Shown here piece by piece: positions 29,391 to 38,610 of a DNA stretch of 64,000 bases; the stretch's first letter is position 1; every line of letters begins with the position of its first letter. The notes under the pieces are model-generated. The model was not told the DNA's origin. It ran no database searches and was given only the letters and a program-made list of their open reading frames with translations. Origin of the DNA: Kitasatospora sp. NA04385 (GTDB lineage: Bacteria; Actinomycetota; Actinomycetes; Streptomycetales; Streptomycetaceae); contig NZ_CP054919.1 of assembly GCF_013364235.1 (NCBI RefSeq), positions 4,793,200 through 4,857,199 on the forward strand. The letters are read 5' to 3'. The translations under genes were made by a program, and so were the position numbers.

Positions 29391-31949
29391 ATGTATCGCA
29401 CCGCACTGCGCAACGTGCTGGCCCACAAGGGCCGACTCCTGATGACGGCACTGGCCGTGCTGCTCGGCACCGCCTTCGTGGCCGGCACCCTGGTGTTCTC
29501 CGACACCATGGGCCGGGCCATGCGCGACAGCTACTCCACCAGCTTCTCGGACGTCTCGGTGCTGGTCTCCGCCGGGGGCGCGGACGACGGCCCGGCCGAC
29601 CACGACGCCCCGCGCCCCCAGAAGGACACGCTGACCGCGGACACCGTCGAGCGGCTGGCCGCGCTGCCCGGCACCGAGCGGGCCCGCGGCGTGGTCTCCG
29701 GCTTCACCGGCGTCGCCGACAAGAACGGCAACCTGGTCGGCGAGGCGTGGAGCGCCCGCGGCGCCAACTTCGCCCCCGACGCCTCCGGCGCCGACACCCG
29801 CTACCCGATGGCCGAGGGCCGCGGCCCGCGCACCGCCGGCGAGGTCGCGCTGAACCGGCAGGCCGCCGACAAGGCCGGCTACCACGTCGGCGACACCGTC
29901 CGGGTGGCCGGCAACGGCGCCGCCCGGGACGCCGTGCTCACCGGCGTGTTCACCACCGACGACCCGCAGGTCACCTCCGGCGGCACCCTGGTGCTGATGG
30001 ACACCGCCACCGCCCAGCGCGAACTGCTGGAGCCGGGCCGGTTCAGCTCCGTGGTGCTGACCGCCCGGGCCGGCACCGGCGAGGCCGCGCTCCTGGACCA
30101 GGCCCGGGCCCAGGCCCCCGCGGGCGCCGAGCTGAAGACCGGCCAGGAGCTCAAGGACGAGCAGACCAGGATGGTCGCCGACTCGGTCGGCGGCATGAAG
30201 ACCATGCTGCTGGTGTTCGCCGGTATCTCGCTGTTCGTCGGCATCTTCATCATCGTCAACACCTTCACCATGCTGATCGCCCAGCGGATCAAGGAGCTGG
30301 CGCTGCTGCGCGCGGTCGGCGCCAGCCGCGGCCAGGTCACCAAGTCGGTGCTGGTCGAGGCGCTCGCCATCGGCGTGATCGCCTCCGTCGGCGGCCTGCT
30401 CGCGGGCGTCGGCATCGGCGCCGGCCTGCAGTCCCTGCTGCACGCCTTCAACGAAGGCCTGCCCACCGGCTCGCTGGTGATCGCCCCGGCGACGGTCGTC
30501 GGGACGCTGGTCACCGGCGTGGTGGTCACCGTGCTGTCGGCGCTGCTGCCGGCCGTCCGGGCCTCCCGGATCCCCCCGGTGGCGGCGATGAGCAGCGGCG
30601 ACCAGCCCGCCACCCAGCGCGGCCTGGTGATCCGCAACTCGATCGGCGCGCTGGTGGCCGGCTCCGGCCTGGGCCTGATCCTGGCCGGTGCGAACGGCAA
30701 GGGCTCGAACGCCCAGCACATGCTGGAGCTGGGCGCCCCGCTCACCCTGATCGGCGTGTTCGTGCTGCTGCCGCTGCTGTCGCGCCCGGTGATCGCGCTG
30801 GTCGGCCCGGTGCTGGCCAAGGTGTTCGGCACCCCCGGCAAGCTGGCCCGGCTGAACGCGGTGCGCAACCCGCGCCGCACCGCCAGCACCGCGGCCGCGC
30901 TGACCATCGGCCTGACCCTGGTCACCGCGCTGACCGTGATCGGCAACTCGGTCACCAGCGCCGTCACTTCGATGGTCGGCGACTCGATGAAGGCCGACTA
31001 CGTGGTCGGCATGGCCAACGGCCGCGAGCTGTCCACCGACCTGACCGGCGCGGTCGCCAAGGCGGACGGGGTCAAGGCGGTCAGCCAGGTCGACAACGTC
31101 TGGTGGGACATCGAGGGGGTGGGCGCCGGCCGCGCCATCGAGGGCTACGACGCGGCCGCCTTCGACCAGTTGGTCAACCTGACGATGAAGTCCGGCTCCA
31201 CCGCCGCCCTCGGGCAGGACCAGGTGCTGGTCAACGACGAGTTCGCCACCGCGCACCGGCTGGCGGTCGGCTCCACCCTGAAGGCCACCGCGGCCCGGGG
31301 CGAGGCCGTGACGCTCACCGTCGGCGGCGTCTTCGAGCGCAACGACGGCGTCTCCCCGATCGTGGCGCCCAACCGGCTGATCGAGAGCCACGACCCGCAG
31401 CCGCTGGTCCAGCAGATCCTGGTCAAGGGCGTCGACGGCCCGACCGCCGCGCTGAAGCAGTCCATCAAGGACGCCACCGGCCGCAACCCGGTGATGGAGG
31501 TCCGCACGCTGAAGGACATGGTCGACGAGTTCAGCCGGATCATCTCGACCATGCTCAACCTGATGTACGGCCTGCTCGCCATGGCGGTGATCGTCGCCGT
31601 CCTCGGCGTGGTCAACACGCTGGCCATGTCGGTGTTCGAGCGCAAGCGCGAGATCGGCATGCTGCGGGCGATCGGCCTGGAGCGGCGCGGCATCAAGCGG
31701 ATGATCCGCCTGGAGTCGGTGGTCATCTCGGTCTTCGGCGCCCTGATCGGCGTCCTGCTCGGCTGTTTCCTCGCCTGGGCCGCCACCAGGGTCCTGGCCT
31801 CCGACCTGAAGGGACTGACCACCGTGATCCCGTACGGCAGCGTGCTCGTCTTCCTCGCCCTCGCCGCCCTGGTCGGCATGGTCGCCGCGCTCTGGCCGGC
31901 CCGCCGGGCCTCCCGGCTGGACATCCTGGCCAGCATCAAGACCGACTGA
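29391..31949 (+). CDS. FtsX-like ABC permease (MacB-type)
   Basis: This 852-residue permease has two FtsX domains. The N-terminal transmembrane helix near 15-40 (ALAVLLGTAFVAGTL) is followed by a periplasmic-type domain of about 200 residues, three helices near 270-400 (TMLLVFAGISLFVGIFIIVN), a second extracytoplasmic loop after the helix at about 500, and a final three-helix FtsX block (STMLNLMYGLLAMAVIVAVLGVVN through WPARRASRLDIL). EIGMLRAIGLERRGI is the typical cytosolic motif contacting the ATPase. It is translated with the preceding ATPase, and a perfect 21-bp hairpin ends the operon. Confidence 0.9.
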   Translation: MYRTALRNVLAHKGRLLMTALAVLLGTAFVAGTLVFSDTMGRAMRDSYSTSFSDVSVLVSAGGADDGPADHDAPRPQKDTLTADTVERLAALPGTERARGVVSGFTGVADKNGNLVGEAWSARGANFAPDASGADTRYPMAEGRGPRTAGEVALNRQAADKAGYHVGDTVRVAGNGAARDAVLTGVFTTDDPQVTSGGTLVLMDTATAQRELLEPGRFSSVVLTARAGTGEAALLDQARAQAPAGAELKTGQELKDEQTRMVADSVGGMKTMLLVFAGISLFVGIFIIVNTFTMLIAQRIKELALLRAVGASRGQVTKSVLVEALAIGVIASVGGLLAGVGIGAGLQSLLHAFNEGLPTGSLVIAPATVVGTLVTGVVVTVLSALLPAVRASRIPPVAAMSSGDQPATQRGLVIRNSIGALVAGSGLGLILAGANGKGSNAQHMLELGAPLTLIGVFVLLPLLSRPVIALVGPVLAKVFGTPGKLARLNAVRNPRRTASTAAALTIGLTLVTALTVIGNSVTSAVTSMVGDSMKADYVVGMANGRELSTDLTGAVAKADGVKAVSQVDNVWWDIEGVGAGRAIEGYDAAAFDQLVNLTMKSGSTAALGQDQVLVNDEFATAHRLAVGSTLKATAARGEAVTLTVGGVFERNDGVSPIVAPNRLIESHDPQPLVQQILVKGVDGPTAALKQSIKDATGRNPVMEVRTLKDMVDEFSRIISTMLNLMYGLLAMAVIVAVLGVVNTLAMSVFERKREIGMLRAIGLERRGIKRMIRLESVVISVFGALIGVLLGCFLAWAATRVLASDLKGLTTVIPYGSVLVFLALAALVGMVAALWPARRASRLDILASIKTD

Positions 31950-31966
31950 CCCGGACGGCCCGCGAA

Positions 31967-32013
31967 CGCCCGGACGCCGCCCGCCCCGTGCAGGGGCGGG
32001 CGGCGTCCGGGCG
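31967..32013. terminator. Perfect 21-bp hairpin, bidirectional
   Basis: 31967-31987 pairs exactly with 31993-32013 around a 5-nt loop (GTGCA). It lies between the convergent permease and cyclophilin genes. Confidence 0.85.
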
Positions 32014-32024
32014 TCGGTGCGGCG

Positions 32025-32552
32025 TCAGCGGGTCTCGACGACGACCTTCTCGATCACCACGTCCTGCACCGGGCGGTCGTTGCGCGGGTTGGTGGCGGTG
32101 GTGGCGATCGCGTCCACCACCTTCTGGCTGGCCTCGTCGGTGACCTCGCCGAAGATGGTGTGCTTGCCGGTCAGCCAGGTGGTCGGGGCGACCGTGACGA
32201 AGAACTGCGAGCCGTTGGTGCCCGGGCCCGCGTTGGCCATCGCCAGCAGGTACGGCTTGGTGAAGGCGAGGTCCGGGTGGAACTCGTCGGCGAACTTGTA
32301 GCCCGGGCCGCCGGTGCCGTTGCCCAGCGGGTCGCCGCCCTGGATCATGAAGCCCTCGATGACCCGGTGGAAGACCGTGCCGTCGTACAGCGGGGCGTTG
32401 CTCGGCTGCCCGGTGTTCGGGTCGATCCACTGGCGCTCACCCGTCGCCAGCTCCACGAAGTTCTTGACCGTCTTGGGCGCGTGGTTCGGCAGCAGCCGGA
32501 TCACGATGTCGCCCTTGTTGGTCTTCAGGGTGGCGTAGAGTTCCTCGGCCAT
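32025..32552 (-). CDS. Peptidyl-prolyl cis-trans isomerase, cyclophilin type
   Basis: This 175-residue cytosolic cyclophilin catalyses cis-trans isomerisation of Xaa-Pro bonds. Catalytic and binding motifs include APKTVKNFVELATGE, YDGTVFHRVIEGFMIQGGDP (active-site Arg and the QGGDP loop), AMANAGPGTNGSQFFV and KHTIFGEV. There is no signal peptide. ATG 32552 is preceded by AAAGGCGG. It is convergent with the ABC permease and divergent from the Bax-inhibitor-like gene. Confidence 0.94.
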   Translation of the reverse strand: MAEELYATLKTNKGDIVIRLLPNHAPKTVKNFVELATGERQWIDPNTGQPSNAPLYDGTVFHRVIEGFMIQGGDPLGNGTGGPGYKFADEFHPDLAFTKPYLLAMANAGPGTNGSQFFVTVAPTTWLTGKHTIFGEVTDEASQKVVDAIATTATNPRNDRPVQDVVIEKVVVETR

Positions 32553-32720
32553 GGGGCCGCCTTTCTGGGTATGCGTCAGGTGCGCCACCCACCCTGCCCC
32601 CTCGACGGCCCCCCGCGCAGGCGACACGGGATCATCCTCACGACCGACGCGGAATACTTTGCCAAACCATTACTCTTGTGCTCTGTGTGGGTGGTGCCGT
32701 GCCGCCCCGGAAGGAATGTG

Positions 32721-33593
32721 ATGAGAAGCAGGAACCCGGTCTTCTCGCGGGAGGGGTCCTTCACCCGCGACGACCAGTACGCGGGGTTCGGCACGCAGAC
32801 GGCCGGCCGGCAGGCCGCCGGGAACCCCTACGCGGGCAACCCCTACGCGGGCCACCAGGGCGCCGGGCAGCCGCCGTTGACGGACGAGCAGCTCGCGGGC
32901 ATGTACGAGGCGCCGTCGGCCGGCCCGCTCCAGACCGGCCGGATGACCATGGACGACGTGGTCGCCCGGACGGCCATGACGCTGCTGGCCCTGGTCGCCT
33001 TCGGCGCGGTGGCCTGGTTCACCGTGCCGATGGACAACTTCGCCCCGGCGATCGGCGCGGCCCTGATCGCCCTGGTCATCGGCCTGGTGATCAGCTTCAA
33101 GCGCAGCGTCAACCCCGGCCTGATCCTGGCCTACGCGGCCCTGGAGGGCTTCTTCCTCGGCGCGATCAGCAAGGCCTTCGAGACGCTCTGGCCGGGCATC
33201 GCGATCCAGGCCGTGCTGGGCACCTCGGCGGTCTTCGCGGCGACGCTGATCGCCTACAAGAGCGGCCGGATCCGGGTCACCCCCCGGTACACCCGGATCG
33301 GCATCTCGATCGCCATCGGCTTCGTGCTGCTGATGCTGGTCAACACGGTGGCGATGGCCTTCGGCGCCGACTTCGGCCTGCGCTCCGGCCCGCTGGGCAT
33401 CCTGGTCGGCCTGGTCGGCATCGCCCTCGGCGCCTTCTTCCTCACCCTCGACTACGCCCAGATCGAGGAGGGCATCCGGATGGGCGCCCCCGAGAAGGAG
33501 GCCTGGCGGGCCGCCTTCGGCCTCACGCTGTCGCTGGTGTGGATCTACATGGAGATGCTGCGCCTGATCGCCATCCTGCGCGGCGACGACTGA
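32721..33593 (+). CDS. Bax inhibitor-1 / YccA family membrane protein
   Basis: This 290-residue protein has a disordered Gly/Asn/Tyr/Ala-rich N-terminus (repeat GNPYAGNPYAGHQG) of about 90 residues followed by seven predicted transmembrane segments. Conserved family features include YAALEGFFLGAISKAFE and the C-terminal TLDYAQIEEGIRMGAPEKEAW near the final helix, where acidic residues line the proposed ion path. The family modulates calcium leak or protease activity in other organisms; a precise role here is unknown. ATG 32721 follows GGAAGGA. Confidence 0.85.
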   Translation: MRSRNPVFSREGSFTRDDQYAGFGTQTAGRQAAGNPYAGNPYAGHQGAGQPPLTDEQLAGMYEAPSAGPLQTGRMTMDDVVARTAMTLLALVAFGAVAWFTVPMDNFAPAIGAALIALVIGLVISFKRSVNPGLILAYAALEGFFLGAISKAFETLWPGIAIQAVLGTSAVFAATLIAYKSGRIRVTPRYTRIGISIAIGFVLLMLVNTVAMAFGADFGLRSGPLGILVGLVGIALGAFFLTLDYAQIEEGIRMGAPEKEAWRAAFGLTLSLVWIYMEMLRLIAILRGDD

Positions 33594-33733
33594 CCCGCGC
33601 CCCCGGCGCACACCCGCGGCGGGCCCCGGAGGAACGTTCCTCCGCGGCCCGCCGCGGCCGTTCCCGGCCGGGGGAGGGGCGCCCCGGTCGGCCGGTGGAG
33701 GGGCGCCCCGGCCGACCGGGGCCGGACAGGCCC

Positions 33734-33739
33734 TAGTCT
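33734..33739 (+). promoter_or_regulatory. TAGTCT -10 element, leaderless start likely
   Basis: The box ends 6 bases before the ATG at 33746, leaving no room for a Shine-Dalgarno. Confidence 0.45.
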
Positions 33740-33745
33740 CGGGGC

Positions 33746-34087
33746 ATGTCCGAGGAACTGCCCGCCGCCGCCGCGCGGCTGACCACCGCCGTCGACCGGC
33801 TCGCCGACCGCTTCCGGGCGATGCCGCAGAGCCGCCTGCTGGGCGCCGTCCCCGGGCACCCGTCCCGGGCTGCCGCCGTGCTCGCGCTGGCCCGGCGGCT
33901 GGCGGACGCGGGGCGGGCGCTGGAGGGCCTGTCCGCGCTGGAGGTGCCGGACTGCGGGGCGTTCGCGGTGGGCGACCAACTGGCCGTCACCGGGCACGAC
34001 CTGGCGCTCGCCGCGGGCGACGGGCACCCCGGCGCGCTGGCCGCCGCGCTCGCCGACGTCGAGGAGACCGACCGGCTCACCGCCTGA
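33746..34087 (+). CDS. Small helical protein of unknown function
   Basis: This 113-residue Ala/Leu-rich protein (SEELPAAAARLTTAVDRLADRFRAMPQ) consists of predicted amphipathic helices without a signal peptide or transmembrane segment. It resembles short conserved Streptomyces hypotheticals, but no domain can be named. The message is probably leaderless. It ends at a long bidirectional terminator facing the next gene. Confidence 0.65.
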   Translation: MSEELPAAAARLTTAVDRLADRFRAMPQSRLLGAVPGHPSRAAAVLALARRLADAGRALEGLSALEVPDCGAFAVGDQLAVTGHDLALAAGDGHPGALAAALADVEETDRLTA

Positions 34088-34127
34088 CGGCGTGTCAGCA
34101 CCCCGGGCCAGCCCGGGCGGGAACGCC

Positions 34128-34184
34128 GACGGGGCGCCGAGAACGGCCCGGGCAACCCCTTGCCGGGCCTCTCGGCGCCCCGTC
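34128..34184. terminator. Long bidirectional terminator
   Basis: GACGGGGCGCCGAGA (34128-34142) pairs exactly with 34170-34184. The interior forms a second stem CCCGGGCAA/TTGCCGGG with one bulge. It separates convergent genes. Confidence 0.8.
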
Positions 34185-34203
34185 ACGGGCGCGGGCGGGC
34201 GGG

Positions 34204-35154
34204 TCAGATCGAGGCGACCACCCGGTCGGCGAGCACGTACACCGTCTCGTCGTCGGTGGAGAAGGTCAGCGAGTACGAGCCGGAGAACCGGGACCCGCCG
34301 AGCAGCCGGACGTCCTCACCGGCCCGGACGGCGTCGATCAGCCGGTACGCGGCCTCCCGGTCGCCGGGCGCGACGCACAGCGTGGTGCCGTCGGCGAAGG
34401 CGTACACGTCCAGGGTGCCCAGCGGGCCCGGGCGGACGTCGGTCAGCGCGATCCGCTCCTCGGCCAGCGCGGCCAGCCGGTCGTCGGTCCACTCGCGGGA
34501 CGGGGTCGGGCTGGGCACGAAGTCCGGGTGCGAGGGGTGCCGGCGCGGGTCGGGCGCGGTCGCGGGCTCCGCCTCGGCGTCCAGCAGCCCGGCCTCCAGG
34601 CCGGTGGCCAGCAGATCGGCCTCCCGGCGGGCCTTCACGTCGCCGTTGTCGCCGGGGGCGGGCAGGCCGCCGCCCTGCGCGGGGTGGCCCTGGGCGGGGT
34701 GGCCCTGGGCGGGGTGGCCCTGGGCGGGGTGCGCGGCCCGGGAGCCGCCGGCCGGGCCGTCGTCGATCAGGTCCTCCAGCGCGTGGCGCAGCGCCTCGCC
34801 GAACTCCGGGTCCATCACGCCGTTGTTGTCGGCGGCGTCCTGCGGGCCGGTCGGGCGCGGGAAGAAGAGCGGCCACTCCTCGCCGATGGTGGTGAACGGG
34901 GTGTCGAACAGCGGCGAGTCCTCGGCGGCGCGCGCCTCCTGCTCGGCCCAGAACGCCCGGGCCTCGGTGATCTCCCGCTCCCGGTCGGCGGCCAGCGCGT
35001 CGGTGACGGCCCGGCGTATCAGCGCCTCGTCCAACTGCGGGGCGTCGGCGGGCTGCCGTGCGTCCAACTTCCGTGCCAGTGCGCGGAGGTGGAGCAGGAC
35101 GGCGGTGGTCAGGGCGATCAGTACCAGCAGCAGGGAGAGGAAGACGGCGCTCAC
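34204..35154 (-). CDS. Membrane-anchored protein of unknown function with HPAQG repeats
   Basis: This is a 316-residue protein. GTG 35154 is chosen over the upstream TTG (35169) because GGGAG lies 8 bases upstream of it. The N-terminal transmembrane helix (AVFLSLLLVLIALTTAVLLHL) is followed by a coiled-coil-like segment (LARKLDARQPADAP). A long acidic region, four tandem HPAQG pentapeptides (about residues 147-168) and a C-terminal alpha/beta domain follow (ALTDVRPGPLGTLDVYAFADGT; RFSGSYSLTFSTDDETVYVLAD). No catalytic motif is recognised. The repeat is encoded by near-identical 15-bp units and may vary in copy number. Confidence 0.7.
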   Translation of the reverse strand: MSAVFLSLLLVLIALTTAVLLHLRALARKLDARQPADAPQLDEALIRRAVTDALAADREREITEARAFWAEQEARAAEDSPLFDTPFTTIGEEWPLFFPRPTGPQDAADNNGVMDPEFGEALRHALEDLIDDGPAGGSRAAHPAQGHPAQGHPAQGHPAQGGGLPAPGDNGDVKARREADLLATGLEAGLLDAEAEPATAPDPRRHPSHPDFVPSPTPSREWTDDRLAALAEERIALTDVRPGPLGTLDVYAFADGTTLCVAPGDREAAYRLIDAVRAGEDVRLLGGSRFSGSYSLTFSTDDETVYVLADRVVASI

Positions 35155-35223
35155 GGAACGTACTCCCAACGAGGAGCGGAACGGGGTTACGCCTCCACAC
35201 TGCCGTATCGGGGACCGTTACTG

Positions 35224-35444
35224 CAGTGGCTGATGTCGGATTTGTCGGTGACTTTCCTACTTGTCCTCAAATTGTTAGGTAATACCTTTCTACGCTGCGG
35301 AGTTGATCCAATCCGGTGCGTCGATCATTCGGTCGCGGAGCGACGGAAAACGGCCCGGATCGCACCTTCGGTGTGATCCGGGCCTCAATCACGCAGCGTC
35401 ACTCCGGATGGGTGAGACGCCCGTCACAGCGGCTGTCGCGGTGG
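35224..35444. other. AT-rich intergenic island and thiolase terminator
   Basis: An unusually AT-rich stretch (about 35224-35310, including AGGTA-A-TACCT at 35277-35287) precedes the membrane protein gene, probably its promoter region. The thiolase terminator follows at 35352-35384. Confidence 0.45.
35352..35384 (-). terminator. Intrinsic terminator of the thiolase gene
   Basis: GGCCCGGATCGCAC (35352-35365) pairs with 35371-35384 through 14 bp with one G-U pair and a 5-nt loop. On the reverse strand it is followed by GTTTTCC, a T-run. Confidence 0.8.
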
Positions 35445-36665
35445 TCAGCTGAGGCGCTCGATCACCATCGCCATGCCCTGCCCGCCGCCCACGCACATCG
35501 TCTCCAGGCCGAACTGCTTGTCGTGCCACTGGAGCGAGTTGATCAGCGTGGTGGTGATCCGGGCGCCGGTCATGCCGAACGGGTGGCCCACCGCGATGGC
35601 GCCGCCGTTCACGTTCAGCCGGTCCAGGTCGACGCCCAGGTCCCGGTAGGACGGGATGACCTGGGCCGCGAACGCCTCGTTGATCTCCACCAGGTCGATG
35701 TCGCCGATCGACAGGCCGGCCCGCTTCAGCGCCTGCCGGGACGCCTCGACCGGGCCGTAGCCCATGATCTCGGGGGAGAGCGCGGAGACGCCGGTGGAGA
35801 CCACCCGGGCCAGCGGGGTGATGCCCAGCTCGCGCGCCTTGGTGTCCGACATGACCACCAGCGCCGCCGCGCCGTCGTTCAGCGGACAGCAGTTACCAGC
35901 AGTAACGGTGCCGTCGGGGCGGAACACCGGCTTCAGCCCGGAGACCCCCTCCAGGGTCACGCCCGCGCGCGGGCCGTCGTCCGCGCTCACCACAGTGCCG
36001 TCCGGCAGCGTCACCGGGGTGATCTCGCGCTGCCAGAAGCCGGCCTCGATCGCCGCCTGGGCCAGGTTCTGCGAACGCACGCCGAACTCGTCCTGCTCGG
36101 CCCGGGTGATCCCCTTCAGCGCCGCCAGGTTCTCCGCGGTCTGCCCCATCGCGATGTACGCGTCCGGCAGCAGCCCGTCCTCGCGCGGGTCGTGCCACTC
36201 CCCGCCACCGGTCTCCGCGCGGTGCTTGGTGCGCGCCTGCGCCGCGTCGAACAGCGGGTTGGTGGTGCCCGGCATGCCGTCCGAGGTGCCGTTGACCGAA
36301 CGCGAGACCGTCTCCACGCCCGCCGAGACGAAGACGTCGCCCTCGCCGGCCCTGATCGCGTGCAGCGCCATCCGGGTCGTCTGCAGGGAGGAGGAGCAGT
36401 ACCGGGTGATCGTCGCGCCCGGCAGGTAGTCCATGCCCATCTGGACGGCCACGATCCGGGCCAGGTTGTGGCCCTGCTCGCCGCCCGGCAGGCCGCAGCC
36501 CAGCATCAGGTCGTCGATCTGCCGCGGGTCCAGCTCCGGGACCTTGGCCAGCGCCGCACCGATCACCTGCGCGGTCAGGTCGTCCGGGCGGACGTCCTTC
36601 AGCGAGCCCTTGAACGCCCGGCCGATCGGCGAACGGGCGGCGCTGACGATGACGGCTTCGGGCAT
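35445..36665 (-). CDS. Acetyl-CoA C-acyltransferase (thiolase II)
   Basis: This 406-residue thiolase catalyses thiolytic cleavage or condensation of acyl-CoAs. The nucleophilic Cys lies in [12 protein letters not shown] (about 90). Substrate-binding [18 protein letters not shown] contains the catalytic His (about 358). The second catalytic Cys is in [10 protein letters not shown] (about 393). The sequence is close to actinobacterial beta-oxidation-type enzymes (steroid/fatty acid). ATG 36665 follows GAGGAG. The GDSL gene on the same strand lies 56 bases upstream, so cotranscription is plausible. Confidence 0.93.
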   Translation of the reverse strand: MPEAVIVSAARSPIGRAFKGSLKDVRPDDLTAQVIGAALAKVPELDPRQIDDLMLGCGLPGGEQGHNLARIVAVQMGMDYLPGATITRYCSSSLQTTRMALHAIRAGEGDVFVSAGVETVSRSVNGTSDGMPGTTNPLFDAAQARTKHRAETGGGEWHDPREDGLLPDAYIAMGQTAENLAALKGITRAEQDEFGVRSQNLAQAAIEAGFWQREITPVTLPDGTVVSADDGPRAGVTLEGVSGLKPVFRPDGTVTAGNCCPLNDGAAALVVMSDTKARELGITPLARVVSTGVSALSPEIMGYGPVEASRQALKRAGLSIGDIDLVEINEAFAAQVIPSYRDLGVDLDRLNVNGGAIAVGHPFGMTGARITTTLINSLQWHDKQFGLETMCVGGGQGMAMVIERLS

Positions 36666-36721
36666 GGCGGGCTCCTCGCTGAGTGACCTCGGGACGCGAT
36701 CCGGCGGATCTCCCGGGAAAG

Positions 36722-37834
36722 TTACCGCTTGGTAGCTCCGGCGTCATCCGACTCCGGATGTGAGTTCGCCGACGTGATCGCCCGCGGCCCGCCCTCCTCC
36801 GCCAGCTCCGCCGCACCCGCTCCGGCGGGCTCCGCGTCCGCGCCGTGCGGCAGCGCCAGCCGGAAGCGCTGCTTGAGCGTCGCCCACCGCCAGGTGCCGT
36901 TCGCCGGACCGGCCGCCGTCACCTCGGTGCCCGACCGCCCCGCCGCCGCCGCGGCCGCCACCGCCACCGGCAGCACCGCCTGCGGCTCCACCGGGCCGCC
37001 CGCCGCCGACTCCTGCGGCCACAGCCCCAGCGCCGCGCACAGCGAGGGCAGCAGCGCCATCGACGCCGTCGCGTACCCCTGCGCGGACGGGTGGTAGCGG
37101 TCCGCGGCGAACAGCTCCGGCCGGGAGGCGAACTCCGGGCCCAGCAGCGAGCCCAGCGAGACCGTCCGCCCGCCCGCCTCCACCACCGCGATGGTCTGCG
37201 CCGCCGCGAGCTGCCGGCTCAGCCGCCGCGCCACCCAGCGCAGCGGCGGCCGGACCGGCTTGATGGTGCCCAGGTCCGGGCAGGTGCCCACCACCACGCG
37301 GCAGCCCGCCGAGACCAGCGCGCCCACCGCCTCGCCCAGCTCGCGCACGCTGCGGGCCGCCGGGGCGTGCCGGGTCACGTCGTTCGCGCCGATCATCACC
37401 ACCGCGACGTCCGGCCGCTGCGGCAGCGCCAGCTCCAGCTGCCGGGCCAGGTCGGAGGAGCGCGCCCCCGACCGCGCGACGTTCGCCAACCGCACCCGGC
37501 GCTCCGCGATCGAGGCCAGCCCGGAGGCCAGCAGCGCGCCGGGCGTCTCCTGCGCCCGCTGCACGCCCAGCCCGGCCGCCGTCGAGTCGCCCAGGAACGC
37601 CAGCACCAGGGGCTCGCGCGGGTCGGCCGGATCGGTGAAGGCCTCGCCGTACACGCCGTCCGCGTACGGCGGGTCGCCGTCCAGGATGCCGATCGCCCGG
37701 ATCGCCATCCGGCTCTCGGTCAGCAGCACCCCGGCCAGGCCCGCCCCCAGCAGCCCCAGCCCGCCGCCCCCGTACGCCGCCGCGGTGGCGATCCGCCGTG
37801 CCACCCGGGCCCTGGACGCCTGTGAGCCGGTCAT
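36722..37834 (-). CDS. SGNH/GDSL-type hydrolase with N-terminal transmembrane segment
   Basis: This is a 370-residue predicted esterase or lipase. Blocks: FLGDSTAAGLG with the nucleophile Ser (about 82), the Gly-containing block near SGARSSDLARQLE, GANDVTRHAP (about 148) and RYHPSAQGYATAS with the catalytic Asp/His (about 243). An N-terminal hydrophobic helix (AAAYGGGGLGLLGAGLAGVLL) anchors or exports it. A Pro/Ala-rich tail of about 100 residues follows. ATG 37834 is used because GAGAGGGGG precedes it. The physiological substrate is unknown; polysaccharide or lipid deacylation is typical of the family. Confidence 0.9.
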   Translation of the reverse strand: MTGSQASRARVARRIATAAAYGGGGLGLLGAGLAGVLLTESRMAIRAIGILDGDPPYADGVYGEAFTDPADPREPLVLAFLGDSTAAGLGVQRAQETPGALLASGLASIAERRVRLANVARSGARSSDLARQLELALPQRPDVAVVMIGANDVTRHAPAARSVRELGEAVGALVSAGCRVVVGTCPDLGTIKPVRPPLRWVARRLSRQLAAAQTIAVVEAGGRTVSLGSLLGPEFASRPELFAADRYHPSAQGYATASMALLPSLCAALGLWPQESAAGGPVEPQAVLPVAVAAAAAAGRSGTEVTAAGPANGTWRWATLKQRFRLALPHGADAEPAGAGAAELAEEGGPRAITSANSHPESDDAGATKR

Positions 37835-37961
37835 CGGCCACCCCCTCTCCACTCCGCACACCGGTACCCCACTGGTACCCCCCGACCGCCCCGCCCTACC
37901 GACCCGCCGGGGCAGAACCACCCGGGCGCCGCACGGCGGGGGTGGGCACGGGCCCGGTGGT

Positions 37962-38450
37962 TCAGGCGGGCGGGTCGCAGACCAGGAGGGCGGCCTGCCG
38001 TTCGACGTCGCCGCGGGGGGCGGCGCAGTCGGACACCAGGGCGACCGGGAAGCGGGGCCGGAGGGTGGTGACGGTGCCGAAGGCGCCGGGGGGCCGCGGG
38101 GCGGCGCCGCCGCAGTGGCGGACGAAGGAGCTGGTGATCACCCAGTTGAAGGCGTAACCGAGGTAGCGGCCGGGACGGTCGGTGCCGGTGACCGGGACGC
38201 CGGGGTAGGGGTCCGGGGAGCTGCCGTACGCGGGCAGTCGCGGGGTGGGGGACCGGCTGACGAACGCGTCGTACGCCCGGCGGGCGTCGGCCTCGCCCGC
38301 GCTGGAGGCCGCGGTCGCGACGGGCCGCTGGACGGGGCGGGCGTCGGCGAAGCGCAGCGGGCCGCCGTCCGGGGCGGTGAGGGTGACGGTCGGGGTGACG
38401 TACGTCAGGGTCTGCGTCTCCACCGCCGGGGTGAACTCGTAGCTCGGGTC
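37962..38450 (-). pseudogene. Lipoprotein-like gene lacking its signal peptide
   Basis: An open frame ending at 37962 encodes about 160 residues of a secreted-type protein (LTYVTPTVTLTAPDGGPLRFADARP..., C-terminal CDPPA). Upstream in frame it reads TTAAGCADPSYEFTPAVETQT, where TAAGC is a lipobox, but the frame hits TGA only about 12 codons earlier without any start codon or hydrophobic segment. The usual signal peptide is missing. A GTG at 38423 could start only a truncated cytosolic form. Either the gene is 5'-truncated, or its true start lies in another frame after an indel. Confidence 0.55.
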
Positions 38451-38559
38451 CGCGCACCCGGCCGCGGTCGTGGCCGTCGGTGCCGAACGGTTCCGTCACC
38501 GGGTCGGTACCGGACGGGGACGGACTCGCCGACGGGGGCCGGGGAGCGGGGGAGGGCCC

Positions 38560-38565
38560 TAGGCT
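38560..38565 (+). promoter_or_regulatory. TAGGCT -10 element of cystathionine beta-synthase
   Basis: The box is followed by a leader of about 40 nt with GGGAGGA before the GTG at 38611. Confidence 0.45.
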
Positions 38566-38610
38566 GGGGGTTTCGGGAAATCAGTGATGCCACGGACCGG
38601 GAGGACCCCC

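Noticed and set aside
28620-31391. A 923-residue antisense frame over the ABC exporter
   Set aside because: It is a long GC-rich shadow of the real ATPase and permease on the other strand, with low-complexity composition and no RBS or motif.
35275-35287. Iron box (IdeR/DmdR) in the AT-rich island
   Set aside because: TTAGGTAATACCT has only part of the TTAGGTTAGGCTAACCTAA consensus; the other half is missing.
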